Source of the DNA: Agromyces ramosus
Lineage (GTDB): Bacteria; Actinomycetota; Actinomycetes; Actinomycetales; Microbacteriaceae
Length of the DNA stretch: 64,000 nt
Direction: 5' to 3'
Assembly (NCBI RefSeq): GCF_004216665.1
Contig: NZ_SGWY01000003.1
Location: forward strand, 620,001 to 684,000
How positions within the stretch are numbered: the stretch's first letter is position 1; every line of letters begins with the position of its first letter. Made by a program: the position numbers and the translations under genes. Below the pieces are notes generated by a model, which saw only the letters and a list, made by a program, of their open reading frames with translations, ran no database searches and was not told where the DNA came from. Positions 49,631-58,517 of the stretch are shown piece after piece.

Positions 49631-50505
49631 GATGCCCCCGGGTGCGCGCGGGCGAGCACCTGCATCTCGGCGAGGAGCGGTCCGAGGTGCTCGGTGTGGC
49701 TGCCGCGGCGTCCTCCGCCCGACGCCGTGAACGCCGTGCGACCGGTCGGCAGCTCGAGCCGTGCCTCGGCGAGCACCTCGTCGATCACGGCGTCGAAGGC
49801 GGGCCGCAGCGACGACGGCAGCACGGCGACGCCCTCGTCGGCGAGCCGCTCGACGAGCTCGTCGTCGGCGAACAGCTCCTCGGCGTAGGGCCAGGTGTCG
49901 GCGAGCGCGACGATCATGCGTCGGCGGGACTCGTCGGTGCCGCCCGCGAGTCGGAGCACCCACTGGATGGCGTGGTCGCGGTGGTAGTCCACCTCCTTCA
50001 CCGCCTTGGCGGCGATAGCCGCGAGCGTCGGATCGGTCGACTCCGTGAGGGCGGCATAGAGCTCGAGGAGATACGCGGAGGCCACGAGCTGCCGGGCGAT
50101 CGTGTGGGCGAAGTCGCCGTTCGGCTGCTCGAAGAGCCAGGCGTTGCGCCACTCGGGTTCGTCGCGCCAGTAGGCGAGGTCGTCCTCGCTGCGACCCGTC
50201 GCGGTGCCCGCGTAGTGCAGCAGCGATCGCGCGTGGCCGATCAGGTCGAGGGCGATGTTCCCGAGGGCGACGTCCTCCTCGAGTTCGGGCGCGCGGGCGA
50301 TCCACATTCCGAGCTGCTGGGCGAGCACGAGCGCGTCGTCGCCGAGGCGCATCGCGTACTCCGCGGCATCCGCCGACGCGACCCCGCCCGCGGCGGTGAT
50401 GCCGGCGCCCGCGAGCTCCTCGGTGAGCGCGAGCTCGTCGACCGAGACGTCGCCGTGCGGGTCGAGCCCCGCGGCATCCGCAGCTGGGCCTTCGTGGGTG
50501 CTCAC
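49624..50505 (-). CDS. paaC: Phenylacetyl-CoA epoxidase structural subunit PaaC
   Basis: A 293-residue ferritin-like helical protein. ALGNIALDLIGHARSLLHYAG and KEVDYHRDHAIQWVLRLAGGTDES mark the PaaC family; it holds the non-catalytic partner of PaaA. The first 45 residues are a low-complexity extension. The ATG overlaps paaB by 4 bp. Confidence 0.93.
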   Translation of the reverse strand: MSTHEGPAADAAGLDPHGDVSVDELALTEELAGAGITAAGGVASADAAEYAMRLGDDALVLAQQLGMWIARAPELEEDVALGNIALDLIGHARSLLHYAGTATGRSEDDLAYWRDEPEWRNAWLFEQPNGDFAHTIARQLVASAYLLELYAALTESTDPTLAAIAAKAVKEVDYHRDHAIQWVLRLAGGTDESRRRMIVALADTWPYAEELFADDELVERLADEGVAVLPSSLRPAFDAVIDEVLAEARLELPTGRTAFTASGGGRRGSHTEHLGPLLAEMQVLARAHPGASW

Positions 50506-50807
50506 AGGTGCTTCACCCCCTCGCTCTTCGTGTAGTAGACCGCGTGGCGGTAGTTCTTGCCGGCCGGGCTCTCGAAGTAGGCGCCCTTCGCGTCGGGGTC
50601 GCTCGTGGTGATCGCGTCGGCGGGCACCACCCAGATCGACACGCCCTCGTTGCGACGCGTGTACACGTCGCGCGCGTTGCGCACGGCCATGTCGGGGTCG
50701 GGCGCGTGCAGCGAGCCCACGTGCACGTGGCTCAGGCCGCGGTTGGCGCGCACGAAGACCTCCCAGAGGGGCCAGGCCTCGGTTCCCGTCTCGCCCGGGG
50801 TCGACAT
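50502..50807 (-). CDS. paaB: Phenylacetyl-CoA epoxidase subunit PaaB
   Basis: A 101-residue protein, the usual PaaB size. WPLWEVFVRANRGLSHVHVGSLHAPD and RNARDVYTRRNEGVSIWVV are diagnostic. It bridges PaaAC units into the full complex. It overlaps paaA by one base (TGATG-like junction) and paaC by 4 bp. Confidence 0.94.
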   Translation of the reverse strand: MSTPGETGTEAWPLWEVFVRANRGLSHVHVGSLHAPDPDMAVRNARDVYTRRNEGVSIWVVPADAITTSDPDAKGAYFESPAGKNYRHAVYYTKSEGVKHL

Positions 50808-51802
50808 CAGGCCACCGCCCCGGATGCCTCGAGCGCGCGTTCGGCCTGCTTGCGCGCGTACTCGTGCGCGGCCTCGCGCACCCAGGCGCCCTCCTCGTGC
50901 GCCTGGCGGCGACGGCGCAGGCGCTCCGCGTTCGCGGGTCCGCGTCCGGCGAGCACCTCGTCGAACTCGGTCCAGTCGATCTCGCTCATCTCGTACTGCC
51001 CCGTCTCCTCGTCGAACCGCAGGTTCGGGTCGGGAAGGGTCACGCCCAGCACCTCGGCCTGCGGGACGAGCATGCCGACGAAGCGCTGGCGCAGGTCGTC
51101 GTTCGAGAAGCGCTTGATGTTCCACGCCATCGACTGCGCGGAGTTCGGCGACTGGTCGTCGGGGGGACCGAACATCATGAGCGAGGGCCAGTACCAGCGG
51201 TTCACGGCGTCCTGCGCCATCTCGCGCTGCGCCTCGGTGCCCTGCATGAGCTCGAGCAGGATCTCGAAGCCCTGCCGCTGGTGGAACGACTCCTCCTTGC
51301 AGATGCGCACCATCGCGCGCCCGTACGGCCCGTACGACGCCCGGCAGAGCGGCACCTGGTTGCAGATCGCGGCGCCGTCGACGAGCCAGCCGATCGCGCC
51401 CATGTCGGCCCACGTCGGCGTCGTGTAGTTGAAGATCGACGAGTAGCGCGCCCGGCCCTCGATGAGCTGGTCCATCATCTCCTCGCGGGAGATGCCGAGG
51501 GTCTGCGCCGCCGAGTACAGGTAGAGCCCGTGGCCCGCCTCGTCCTGCACCTTCGCCATGAGGATGGCCTTGCGCTTCAGGCTCGGCGCGCGCGTGATCC
51601 AGTTGGACTCGGGCTGCATGCCGATGATCTCGGAATGCGCGTGCTGCGAGATCTGGCGGATGAGGGTCTTGCGATAGGCCTCGGGCATCCAGTCGCGCGG
51701 CTCGATGCGGGAGTCCTTCGCGATGAGGTCGTCGAAGAGCGCCTGGGCGGCCTCGTCGTGCGCTTCGCGACTGGCCACGCTGAGGTCTGCGGGAGAGGTC
51801 AT
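50807..51802 (-). CDS. paaA: Phenylacetyl-CoA epoxidase catalytic subunit PaaA
   Basis: A 331-residue di-iron oxygenase that epoxidises the ring of phenylacetyl-CoA. The iron ligands are visible in [14 protein letters not shown] (E-x-x-H) and [13 protein letters not shown] (second E-x-x-H); [15 protein letters not shown] is family-specific. The ATG at 51802 has aggagtcgacg upstream; an ATG 14 codons earlier overlaps the operator region less plausibly. First gene of paaABCDE-paaG. Confidence 0.95.
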   Translation of the reverse strand: MTSPADLSVASREAHDEAAQALFDDLIAKDSRIEPRDWMPEAYRKTLIRQISQHAHSEIIGMQPESNWITRAPSLKRKAILMAKVQDEAGHGLYLYSAAQTLGISREEMMDQLIEGRARYSSIFNYTTPTWADMGAIGWLVDGAAICNQVPLCRASYGPYGRAMVRICKEESFHQRQGFEILLELMQGTEAQREMAQDAVNRWYWPSLMMFGPPDDQSPNSAQSMAWNIKRFSNDDLRQRFVGMLVPQAEVLGVTLPDPNLRFDEETGQYEMSEIDWTEFDEVLAGRGPANAERLRRRRQAHEEGAWVREAAHEYARKQAERALEASGAVA

Positions 51803-51850
51803 CGTCGACTCCTGTGTTCTGGCGGCATCCGGAGGTGGTGGCATCCGTAT

Positions 51851-51874
51851 TACTAACCGATCGTTCAGTTAGTA
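51851..51874. promoter_or_regulatory. Palindromic operator between paaA and paaI (putative PaaR site)
   Basis: Left half TACTAACCGATC (51851-51862), right half GTTCAGTTAGTA (51863-51874): the halves are inverted repeats at 10 of 12 positions. The inner sequence around ACCGATCGTTC recalls the A-C-C-G-x-C-G-G-T sites of TetR-type PaaR proteins. A TATAGT box (51875-51880) directs transcription toward paaI, so binding would cover both divergent promoters. Confidence 0.75.
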
Positions 51875-51929
51875 TATAGTCATCTCGAGCGCCGCAGCAA
51901 CGGCACGCGAACTCGACGAGGAGCCTCAC

Positions 51930-52364
51930 ATGACGGATGCCACGACCGACGCCGCGACGGATGCCCCGCGCCGAGCCGATCGCCCCATGATGGACCGCGA
52001 CCTCGCCTCCGCCGCGCTCGGCATGGTCGTCGAGCGCGACGACCCGGGGCTCGCGGTGGTGTCGATGCGCGTGCGCGACGACATGACGAACGGCTTCCAC
52101 ATCACCCACGGCGGCCTCGTCTTCACCCTGGCCGACACCGCCTTCGCGATCGCGTGCAACGAGGACGACACCGTCACCGTCGCGGCGGGCGCCGACATCA
52201 CCTTCCTGAAGTCCACCGTCGCGGGGCAGACCCTCACCGCGACCGCCGTCCGCCGCACCCGGAGCGGACGCACCGGACTCTACGACGTGTCGGTCGTCGA
52301 CGAGCACGGCGACCCGGTCGCCGAGTTCCGCGGCCGATCCATCTCCACCAACCGCAGCATCTGA
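51930..52364 (+). CDS. paaI: Hotdog-fold acyl-CoA thioesterase PaaI
   Basis: A 144-residue thioesterase. MTNGFHITHGGLVFTLADTAFAIACN contains the HGG motif and the catalytic Asp of PaaI; it releases CoA from stalled pathway intermediates. The first 18 residues are a Thr/Asp/Ala tail. It diverges from paaA across the palindrome and is followed after 25 bp by paaK. Confidence 0.9.
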   Translation: MTDATTDAATDAPRRADRPMMDRDLASAALGMVVERDDPGLAVVSMRVRDDMTNGFHITHGGLVFTLADTAFAIACNEDDTVTVAAGADITFLKSTVAGQTLTATAVRRTRSGRTGLYDVSVVDEHGDPVAEFRGRSISTNRSI

Positions 52365-52389
52365 CCCACCTCACCGTTCGGAGCCTCCC

Positions 52390-53721
52390 GTGTCGACGAT
52401 GACCACCTCCCCCTCCATCTCCGGCCTCGCCCCCGTCTCGGCCGACGAGCTCGACCCCGAGGAGCGGCTGAGCCGCGCCGAGGTCGAGGCCATGCAGCTC
52501 GAGCGACTGCAACAGACGGTGCGGCACGCCTACGCCCACGTGCCGCTGTACACGCGCAAGTTCGACGAGGCGGGCGTGCACCCCGACGACATCCGTTCGC
52601 TGGCGGATGTCGCGCGGCTGCCGTTCACCACCAAGGCCGACCTGCGCGAGACCTACCCGTTCGGCATGTTCGCCGTGCCCATGGAGCAGGTCGCCCGCAT
52701 CCACGCATCGAGCGGCACCACCGGCCGGCCCACCGTGGTGGGCTACACGAAGGGCGACCTCGAGCGCTGGGCGTCGCTCATCGCCCGATCGCTGCGCGCC
52801 AGCGGCATCCGCCCCGGCATGAAGGTGCACAACGCCTACGGCTACGGGCTGTTCACCGGCGGCCTCGGCGCGCACGCCGGCATCGAGGCGCTCGGCGCCA
52901 CCGTCATCCCGATGTCGGGCGGCCAGACCGCTCGCCAGGTGCAGCTCATCCGCGACTTCGAGCCCGACGCGATCCTGTGCACGCCGAGCTACCTGCTCAC
53001 GATCGCCGACGCGATGGTGAAGGAGGGCATCGACCCCCGCTCCACGTCGCTCAAGGTCGCCGTGCTCGGCGCCGAGCCGTGGACCAACGAGATGCGGCAC
53101 GAGCTCGAGCAGCGCCTCGGGATCGACGCGCTCGACATCTACGGGCTCAGCGAGGTGATGGGGCCGGGCGTCGGCAACGAGTGCCTCGAGACGAAGGACG
53201 GCCCGCACATCTGGGAGGACCACTTCCTGCCCGAGGTCATCGACGGCGACACCGGCGAGCGGCTGCCCGACGGCGAGATGGGCGAACTCGTGTTCACGTC
53301 GCTCACGAAGGAGGCGTTCCCGGTCATCCGCTACCGCACCCGCGACCTCACCCGCCTGCTGCCCGGCACCGCGCGCCCGGGCATGCGCCGCATCGAGAAG
53401 ATCACCGGGCGCAATGACGACATGATCATCCTGCGCGGCGTGAACCTCTTCCCCACGCAGATCGAGGAGCTCGTGCTCGGCATCGAGCAGCTCACACCGC
53501 ACTTCATCCTGGAGCTCACGCGGAGCGGCACGATGGACGACCTGACCGTGCGCATCGAGCGCCACCCCGACCTCGACGTCGAGGTGTGCCAGGCCGCGAC
53601 GGTGGTGCTCGCCGAGCGCATCAAGCAGTACGTCGGGTCGACCGTGACCGTGCGGCTCGAGGAGCCCGGGGGGCTCCCCCGCAGCGAGGGCAAGTACAAG
53701 CGGGTCTACGACCTTCGCTGA
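52390..53721 (+). CDS. paaK: Phenylacetate-CoA ligase PaaK
   Basis: A 443-residue adenylate-forming ligase that activates phenylacetate with ATP and CoA. IHASSGTTGRPTVVGYTKGD is the P-loop-like A3 motif, HNAYGYGLFTGGLGAH and LDIYGLSEVMGPGV are typical, and the C-terminal lysine region is GLPRSEGKYKRVYDLR. A GTG at 52390 or ATG at 52399 may start it. It supplies the substrate of PaaABCDE. Confidence 0.95.
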   Translation: MSTMTTSPSISGLAPVSADELDPEERLSRAEVEAMQLERLQQTVRHAYAHVPLYTRKFDEAGVHPDDIRSLADVARLPFTTKADLRETYPFGMFAVPMEQVARIHASSGTTGRPTVVGYTKGDLERWASLIARSLRASGIRPGMKVHNAYGYGLFTGGLGAHAGIEALGATVIPMSGGQTARQVQLIRDFEPDAILCTPSYLLTIADAMVKEGIDPRSTSLKVAVLGAEPWTNEMRHELEQRLGIDALDIYGLSEVMGPGVGNECLETKDGPHIWEDHFLPEVIDGDTGERLPDGEMGELVFTSLTKEAFPVIRYRTRDLTRLLPGTARPGMRRIEKITGRNDDMIILRGVNLFPTQIEELVLGIEQLTPHFILELTRSGTMDDLTVRIERHPDLDVEVCQAATVVLAERIKQYVGSTVTVRLEEPGGLPRSEGKYKRVYDLR

Positions 53722-53748
53722 CGGCGGGCGCCACGCGGCATCCGCTCC

Positions 53749-53809
53749 TGCGCCACTTCGGCGCCCGCCGCGCCACCTCGACCGGCGCGGACCGAACGCA
53801 AGTGGCGCA
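53749..53809. repeat. Inverted repeat and GCGCCACYT motifs before the paaR-like gene
   Basis: TGCGCCACTT (53749-53758) and its exact complement AAGTGGCGCA (53800-53809) flank a 41-bp stretch that holds a third, direct version (GCGCCACCT near 53770). It sits between paaK and the TetR gene and may be an operator cluster or a long hairpin. Confidence 0.6.
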
Positions 53810-53847
53810 ACGAGCAGCGGGACGACCGAGATGGGAGACTTGGGGCG

Positions 53848-54477
53848 ATGTCTGAGAACGGAACGCTCCGACGGGGACGCCCCGGGTACGACCAGCAGGG
53901 GATCCTCGATGTCGCCGTGGCCGCGTTCATCCAGTACGGCTACGACGCCACGTCCATGGGCGTGCTCGCCGATCGCCTCGGACTCTCGAAGTCCGCGATC
54001 TACCACCACTTCGCGTCGAAGGACGAGATCCTCGACCGCGCGCTCGACACCGCCCTCGGGGCGCTCGAGGGGGTGCTCGAGCGGGCGGATGCCGCGCACG
54101 GACGTGCCGCCGACCGGCTCGACCAGGTGCTCCGGGGCGCCGTGCACGTGCTGGTCGACAAGCTTCCCTACGTGACCCTGCTGCTGCGGGTGCGCGGCAA
54201 CACCGAGGTGGAGCGGCGAGCCCTCGCGCGGCGGCGGGCGTTCGACAAGCGGGTCACCACGCTCGTGTCCGAGGCGCAGGCCGAGGGGTCGCTGCGCAGC
54301 GACATCGACGTGCGGATCGTGGAGCGGCTGCTGTTCGGCATGATCAACTCGATCGTCGAGTGGTACCGGCCGGGCGGCGCGGAGGACGCCGACCGGCTCG
54401 CCGACGACGTCATCGCGATCGCGCTCGACGGGCTGCGCATGCCGACGTCGAACCGCGTCGACGAACTGCTCGGCTGA
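53848..54477 (+). CDS. TetR-family regulator, probable PaaR
   Basis: A 209-residue regulator. The helix-turn-helix is GILDVAVAAFIQYGYDATSMGVLADRLGLSKSAIYHHFASKDEI; the ligand domain starts near 60. Its place beside paaK and its similarity in layout to actinobacterial PaaR suggest it represses the paa genes until phenylacetyl-CoA accumulates. It is on the same strand as paaI and paaK, with 126 bp before its ATG. Confidence 0.88.
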   Translation: MSENGTLRRGRPGYDQQGILDVAVAAFIQYGYDATSMGVLADRLGLSKSAIYHHFASKDEILDRALDTALGALEGVLERADAAHGRAADRLDQVLRGAVHVLVDKLPYVTLLLRVRGNTEVERRALARRRAFDKRVTTLVSEAQAEGSLRSDIDVRIVERLLFGMINSIVEWYRPGGAEDADRLADDVIAIALDGLRMPTSNRVDELLG

Positions 54478-54491
54478 CGAAGGGGACGCGC

Positions 54492-54869
54492 ATGATCGAG
54501 CCGCTCGAGGACCTGCCCGCCGGCGTCGTCGGATTCCGCGCGATCGGCACGATCGAGGCATCCGACTACCGCGAGGTGCTCGAGCCGGCGTTCGAGGCCG
54601 TCCTCGCCGAGCACGAGAAGGTCAACCTCGTGGTCGTGATGGGCGAGCAGTTCGACCACTACTCGCTGGGCGCGATGCTGGAGGACGCGAGGCTCATCGC
54701 CTTCCCCCGCGAGGTGTGGGGTCGTGCGGCGTTCGTCACGAACCACGACGTGCTCGGCGGCATCGCGACGGCCTTGCGCGGCCTCGTGCCGGGCGAGTTC
54801 CGGGTGTTCCCGCTCGAGAAGCAGGACGAGGCGATCGCGTGGGTCGCCGAGGCCGTGCCCGCGCCATGA
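54492..54869 (+). CDS. STAS/SpoIIAA-like small protein
   Basis: A 125-residue soluble protein. The pattern VVGFRAIGTIEASDYREVLEPAFEAVL followed by VNLVVVMGEQFDHYSLGAMLEDARL fits the SpoIIAA-like (STAS/SEC14-like, DUF3478) family, which may bind lipids or other proteins. Function is unknown. It follows the TetR gene by 14 bp with aaggggacgcgc as ribosome site, so it is probably co-transcribed with it. Confidence 0.75.
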   Translation: MIEPLEDLPAGVVGFRAIGTIEASDYREVLEPAFEAVLAEHEKVNLVVVMGEQFDHYSLGAMLEDARLIAFPREVWGRAAFVTNHDVLGGIATALRGLVPGEFRVFPLEKQDEAIAWVAEAVPAP

Positions 54870-54888
54870 GCGGGAGCGGCGCGGCGCG

Positions 54889-55110
54889 TCAGGCCGGGCA
54901 CGCGCCGGCGGTACGCGGGCCGGATGCCGCGGCGGCGGCGCGCGGCATCCGCTCGCTCGACCCCGCGCGGCCGAATCCGCCACGGCGGCGCGGCGCGGCG
55001 GGGGACTCGGCGAGCCGCTCCTGCACGACGCGGCGGCGCTCGAGCTCCTGCGCGAGGCGCTCGTCGTGCGCCGCCTGCAGGTGGGGGAAGGACAGTTCCG
55101 AGATCAGCAT
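54889..55110 (-). CDS. Small hypothetical protein
   Basis: A 73-residue protein, MLISELSFPHLQAAHDERLA at the start, then an amphipathic charged helix (QELERRRVVQERLAE) and a Pro/Arg/Ala-rich tail. A ggag ribosome site sits six bases before the ATG at 55110, and the start is convincing; an ATG 11 codons upstream is open too. The helical N-terminus looks conserved in style, the tail is low complexity. No function can be given. Confidence 0.5.
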   Translation of the reverse strand: MLISELSFPHLQAAHDERLAQELERRRVVQERLAESPAAPRRRGGFGRAGSSERMPRAAAAASGPRTAGACPA

Positions 55111-55220
55111 GATCCACTCCGGTTCGTCGTCGTCTGGCTCCAAGCTCCTCCCTAAGGCAGCCGCCCGGCATCCGTCGGATGCCGTATTCTCGCGGCGCCG
55201 CGAGGAATGGGAATGAGCGG

Positions 55221-56282
55221 ATGCCGCAGGGCGCTGTACCGGGTGTGACGAAACGCATCGGGTTCCTCTCGTTCGGCCACTGGTCGGACGCTCCCGGGTC
55301 GAAGGCCCGCACCGCGTCCGACGTGCTGCTGCAGTCGATCGACCTGGCCGTGGCCGCGGAGGAGCTCGGCGCCGACGGCGCGTACTTCCGCGTGCACCAC
55401 TACGCGAACCAGCTGGCGAGCCCGTTCCCGCTGCTCGCGGCCGCGGGCGCGAAGACGAGCCGCATCGAGCTCGGCACGGGCGTCATCGACATGCGCTACG
55501 AGAACCCGCTCTACATGGCCGAGGATGCCGGCGCCGCCGACCTGATCGCGGGCGGCCGCCTGCAGCTCGGCGTCAGCCGCGGCTCACCCGAGCAGGTCGT
55601 CGACGGCTACCGCTACTTCGGCTACGCCGCCCCCGAGGGGCAGACGATGGCCGACGTCGCCCGCAGCAACACCGAGGTGTTCCTCAAGGTCATCGACGGC
55701 GCGCGCTTCGCCGAGCCGAACCCGCGTCCCATGTTCCCGAACGCCCATCCGGGTCCGCTCGGCATCCAGCCGCAGTCGCCGGGTCTGCGCGACCGGATCT
55801 GGTGGGGCGCCGCGTCCGATGCGACCGCCGTGTGGGCGGCCGAGCAGGGCATGAACCTGATGAGTTCGACCCTCAAGACCGACGAGACCGGCGAGCCGTT
55901 CCACGTGCAGCAGCGAAAGCAGATCGAGGCGTTCCGCGAGGCCTGGACGAGGGCGGGGCACGACCGCGAGCCCCGCGTCTCGGTGAGCCGCTCGATCTTC
56001 GCGCTGGTGAACGACCACGACTTCGCCTACTTCGGCGGGGGCCGGCGCGAGGACTCCGACCAGTTCGGGGTGATCGACGACTACCGCGCCGTGTTCGGCC
56101 GCAGCTACGCCGCCGAACCCGACGAGCTGATCGACGAGTTGCGCGAGGACGAGGCCATCGCCGCCGCCGACACGCTGCTGCTGACGATCCCCAACCAGCT
56201 GGGCGTCGACTACAACGCGCACGTGCTCGAGGCGATCCTCACGCACGTGGCCCCCGAGCTCGGATGGCGCGCCTCGCGGTGA
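55221..56282 (+). CDS. LLM-class flavin-dependent oxidoreductase
   Basis: A 353-residue luciferase-like protein. RIGFLSFGHWSDAPGSKA, GADGAYFRVHHYANQLASPFPLLAAAG and ELGTGVIDMRYENPLYMAEDAGAAD are the (beta/alpha)8 landmarks; GGRLQLGVSRGSPEQV follows. Substrate unknown; flavin or F420 use cannot be told. Starts at ATG 55221 or GTG 55245 are possible, with TATTCT at 55184 as a -10. It converges on the mycofactocin genes. Confidence 0.85.
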   Translation: MPQGAVPGVTKRIGFLSFGHWSDAPGSKARTASDVLLQSIDLAVAAEELGADGAYFRVHHYANQLASPFPLLAAAGAKTSRIELGTGVIDMRYENPLYMAEDAGAADLIAGGRLQLGVSRGSPEQVVDGYRYFGYAAPEGQTMADVARSNTEVFLKVIDGARFAEPNPRPMFPNAHPGPLGIQPQSPGLRDRIWWGAASDATAVWAAEQGMNLMSSTLKTDETGEPFHVQQRKQIEAFREAWTRAGHDREPRVSVSRSIFALVNDHDFAYFGGGRREDSDQFGVIDDYRAVFGRSYAAEPDELIDELREDEAIAAADTLLLTIPNQLGVDYNAHVLEAILTHVAPELGWRASR

Positions 56283-56307
56283 GGCCGGCCGACCGCGGCG
56301 CCGCGTC

Positions 56308-57729
56308 TCAGTGCCGGCGGCGCAGGTCGGGCAGCAGCGCCTTCGGCGAGCGCCCGCGGATCGCGCTCCACCACACGCCGGCACCGTAGGCGGCGTCGTC
56401 GAGCCGCCGCGCGATCCCGAACCGCACCGGGTCGAGCTGCGGGCGGGTGCGCGCGAACTCCCACGCCGTGTCGGCGAGCGAGGCCACGACGACGGCCCGC
56501 CGCACGCGGCGCGACCCGAGGCATCCGATCGCGGTCAGCGGCCACCAGTGCCGCAGCAGCAACGCGAACCCCTGCGCGATCGCGCCGATGAATCCGTAGC
56601 CGGCGAGTCGGGAGGCGAGCCGGTACGGATGCCGCACGGCGGTGGCCCTGCGGCCGATGCGCAGCACCGTGGCAACGAGCACGAGGGCGGCCACCGGGAT
56701 CGACCAGCGCCGTTGGGCCGCGAGGGCGACGAGCACGGCGGCACCCCACGGCGGGAGCACGACGGGGGCGATGTCGTCGGGATGCCGCACGGCGAGGGGG
56801 TGCGCCCCGGTGCCGTAGAAGAACTTGCGGCCGAGCCAGGCACGCAGGGTGGATCGGTGCTCGTGCCGCACCGATGCCGCGGGCTCGAAGCGCACGCGCC
56901 GCCCCTCCTCGACGAGCCGCCACACCAGGTCGACGTCCTCGCCGACGCGCATCGACGCGTCGAATCCCGCGCCGAGCGCCTCGACCCTGGCGACGAGGCA
57001 GGTGCTCGACACCCAGGTCACCGGCGACCGCGGACGCACGGTCGACGAGTCGCTGCCGAGGTCGAGCGAGGACCGGGCATCCTCGTACCTCGTGATCCAG
57101 TTGGCAGCGGCTGCGGCGGTGCCGGTGTCCTCGCCCCCGGCCAGCCCGAGCACGCGAGGTGCGACCATCGCCAGCGCGGGGTCGGCGAAGTGGCGCAGCA
57201 TCAGCTCGATCGCCGCCGGCTCGACGACGACGTCGGAGTCGACGAACACCACGAACGGCGTCGACACCTGTGCGAGCCCGGCGTTCCGCGCGCCCGCGGG
57301 CCCCAGGTTCCGTTCGAGCGCGACGAGCTGCGCGCCATGGCGCGTCACCACGGCCGCGACCGCGGCGGGATCCTCCGAGGCGTCGTCGACCACGATGACC
57401 GGCAGGGCGCCGCCGATGCCCGCGAGCAGACGGTCGAGCTGCCGCGGCCGATCGCGCACCGGCACCACAACCGTGGCGGTGGACAGGTCGACGGCGGGCA
57501 GCGCGTGCACGACCGGGTCCGCCATGCCGGTGGCCAGCAGGTGGTCCGCGAGCGCCCGCGTCGCGGCATCCGACACCGTCAGCTCGCCCGCGTGGATGCG
57601 GCCGCGCGCGAGCGGCTTCAACCGGGAGATGCGGGTCGGGGACCCGCCGACGAGCACCGCGCCGTGGTCGACGACCCGGGTGTGGCGGTTGAGGCGCACC
57701 GTGAAGCCGTCGGGGAGGCGAGCCGTCAC
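56308..57729 (-). CDS. mftF: Mycofactocin biosynthesis glycosyltransferase MftF
   Basis: A 473-residue GT2-family membrane glycosyltransferase. An N-terminal MftF-specific region (LPDGFTVRLNRHTRVVDHG) precedes VVVPVRDRPRQLDRLL, VIVVDDASEDP, FVDSDVVVEP (D-x-D near 164) and MRVGEDVDLVWRL; several hydrophobic segments follow from about 325. MftF adds beta-1,4-glucose units to premycofactocin. The GTG at 57729 overlaps the mftE stop (GTGA), which settles the start. Confidence 0.92.
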   Translation of the reverse strand: MTARLPDGFTVRLNRHTRVVDHGAVLVGGSPTRISRLKPLARGRIHAGELTVSDAATRALADHLLATGMADPVVHALPAVDLSTATVVVPVRDRPRQLDRLLAGIGGALPVIVVDDASEDPAAVAAVVTRHGAQLVALERNLGPAGARNAGLAQVSTPFVVFVDSDVVVEPAAIELMLRHFADPALAMVAPRVLGLAGGEDTGTAAAAANWITRYEDARSSLDLGSDSSTVRPRSPVTWVSSTCLVARVEALGAGFDASMRVGEDVDLVWRLVEEGRRVRFEPAASVRHEHRSTLRAWLGRKFFYGTGAHPLAVRHPDDIAPVVLPPWGAAVLVALAAQRRWSIPVAALVLVATVLRIGRRATAVRHPYRLASRLAGYGFIGAIAQGFALLLRHWWPLTAIGCLGSRRVRRAVVVASLADTAWEFARTRPQLDPVRFGIARRLDDAAYGAGVWWSAIRGRSPKALLPDLRRRH

Positions 57730-58508
57730 GAGATGGCCCCGGTCGTCGGATCGGGTTCGCCGTCGCCGTGGGTGCCGCATCCCCGGGCGTCGACGCGCCC
57801 CGACCGCAACCGCAGCCACGCCTCCGCGATGATCGACTCGAGCAGGGCGGAGCCCTCGGCGGGTGAGGCCGCCCGAGGGTCACCGAGCACCCCGTTCGGG
57901 GCGACTCCGCCCACGCCCGCGTCTCGGAGGAGCGGCATGAGTTCGACGACGGGTCGGGGGTCCCCGGCCTCCAATCGATCGACCCGGACGCGGTCGGGCT
58001 CGAGCCGCTGCAGGATCGACGTCTCGGAGCGACCCGCGTGCGCGTCGACGGGCACGTCGTCGCCGAGCGCACGGGCGCCGGGCACGCATGGCAGCCACGA
58101 CGCGGGCCGCTCCTCGTCGATGAGCACCGGGACCGCCGTCGCCAGCGCCTCGACGTTACCGCCGTGTCCGTTGACGAACACCACGCGGTCCGCCCACTCG
58201 CACGCCGACCGCCCGAACTCGAGCAGGAGGAACGTCAGCGCCTGCGTGCCGACGGAGATCGTGCCGGGGAACCCCTGGTGCTCGCCGCTGGCGCCGAACG
58301 CGATGGCGGGCGTCACGACGGCGTCGACGCCCTCCGCGCGGAGCCGCACGGCGAGCGCCTCGGCGACGGCCGACGCCACCACGGTGTCGGTGTCGAGCGG
58401 CAGGTGCGGCCCGTGCTGTTCGGTGGACCCGACCGGCACGAGCACCGTGGGGCGGCCCACGTCGGGCCACGGGCGGTCGACGAGGCGCGGCTCGCCCGGG
58501 CCGATCAC
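57726..58508 (-). CDS. mftE: Mycofactocin biosynthesis peptidase MftE (creatininase family)
   Basis: A 260-residue creatininase-family amidohydrolase. VPVGSTEQHGPHLPLDTDT supplies Glu, His and Asp metal ligands, VNGHGGNVEAL another His, and GRSETS the late Glu. MftE cleaves the modified MftA peptide to release the Val-Tyr-derived core. It lies 9 bp after mftD. The protein is of normal length. Confidence 0.92.
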   Translation of the reverse strand: MIGPGEPRLVDRPWPDVGRPTVLVPVGSTEQHGPHLPLDTDTVVASAVAEALAVRLRAEGVDAVVTPAIAFGASGEHQGFPGTISVGTQALTFLLLEFGRSACEWADRVVFVNGHGGNVEALATAVPVLIDEERPASWLPCVPGARALGDDVPVDAHAGRSETSILQRLEPDRVRVDRLEAGDPRPVVELMPLLRDAGVGGVAPNGVLGDPRAASPAEGSALLESIIAEAWLRLRSGRVDARGCGTHGDGEPDPTTGAIS

Positions 58509-58517
58509 GGGGCGGCC

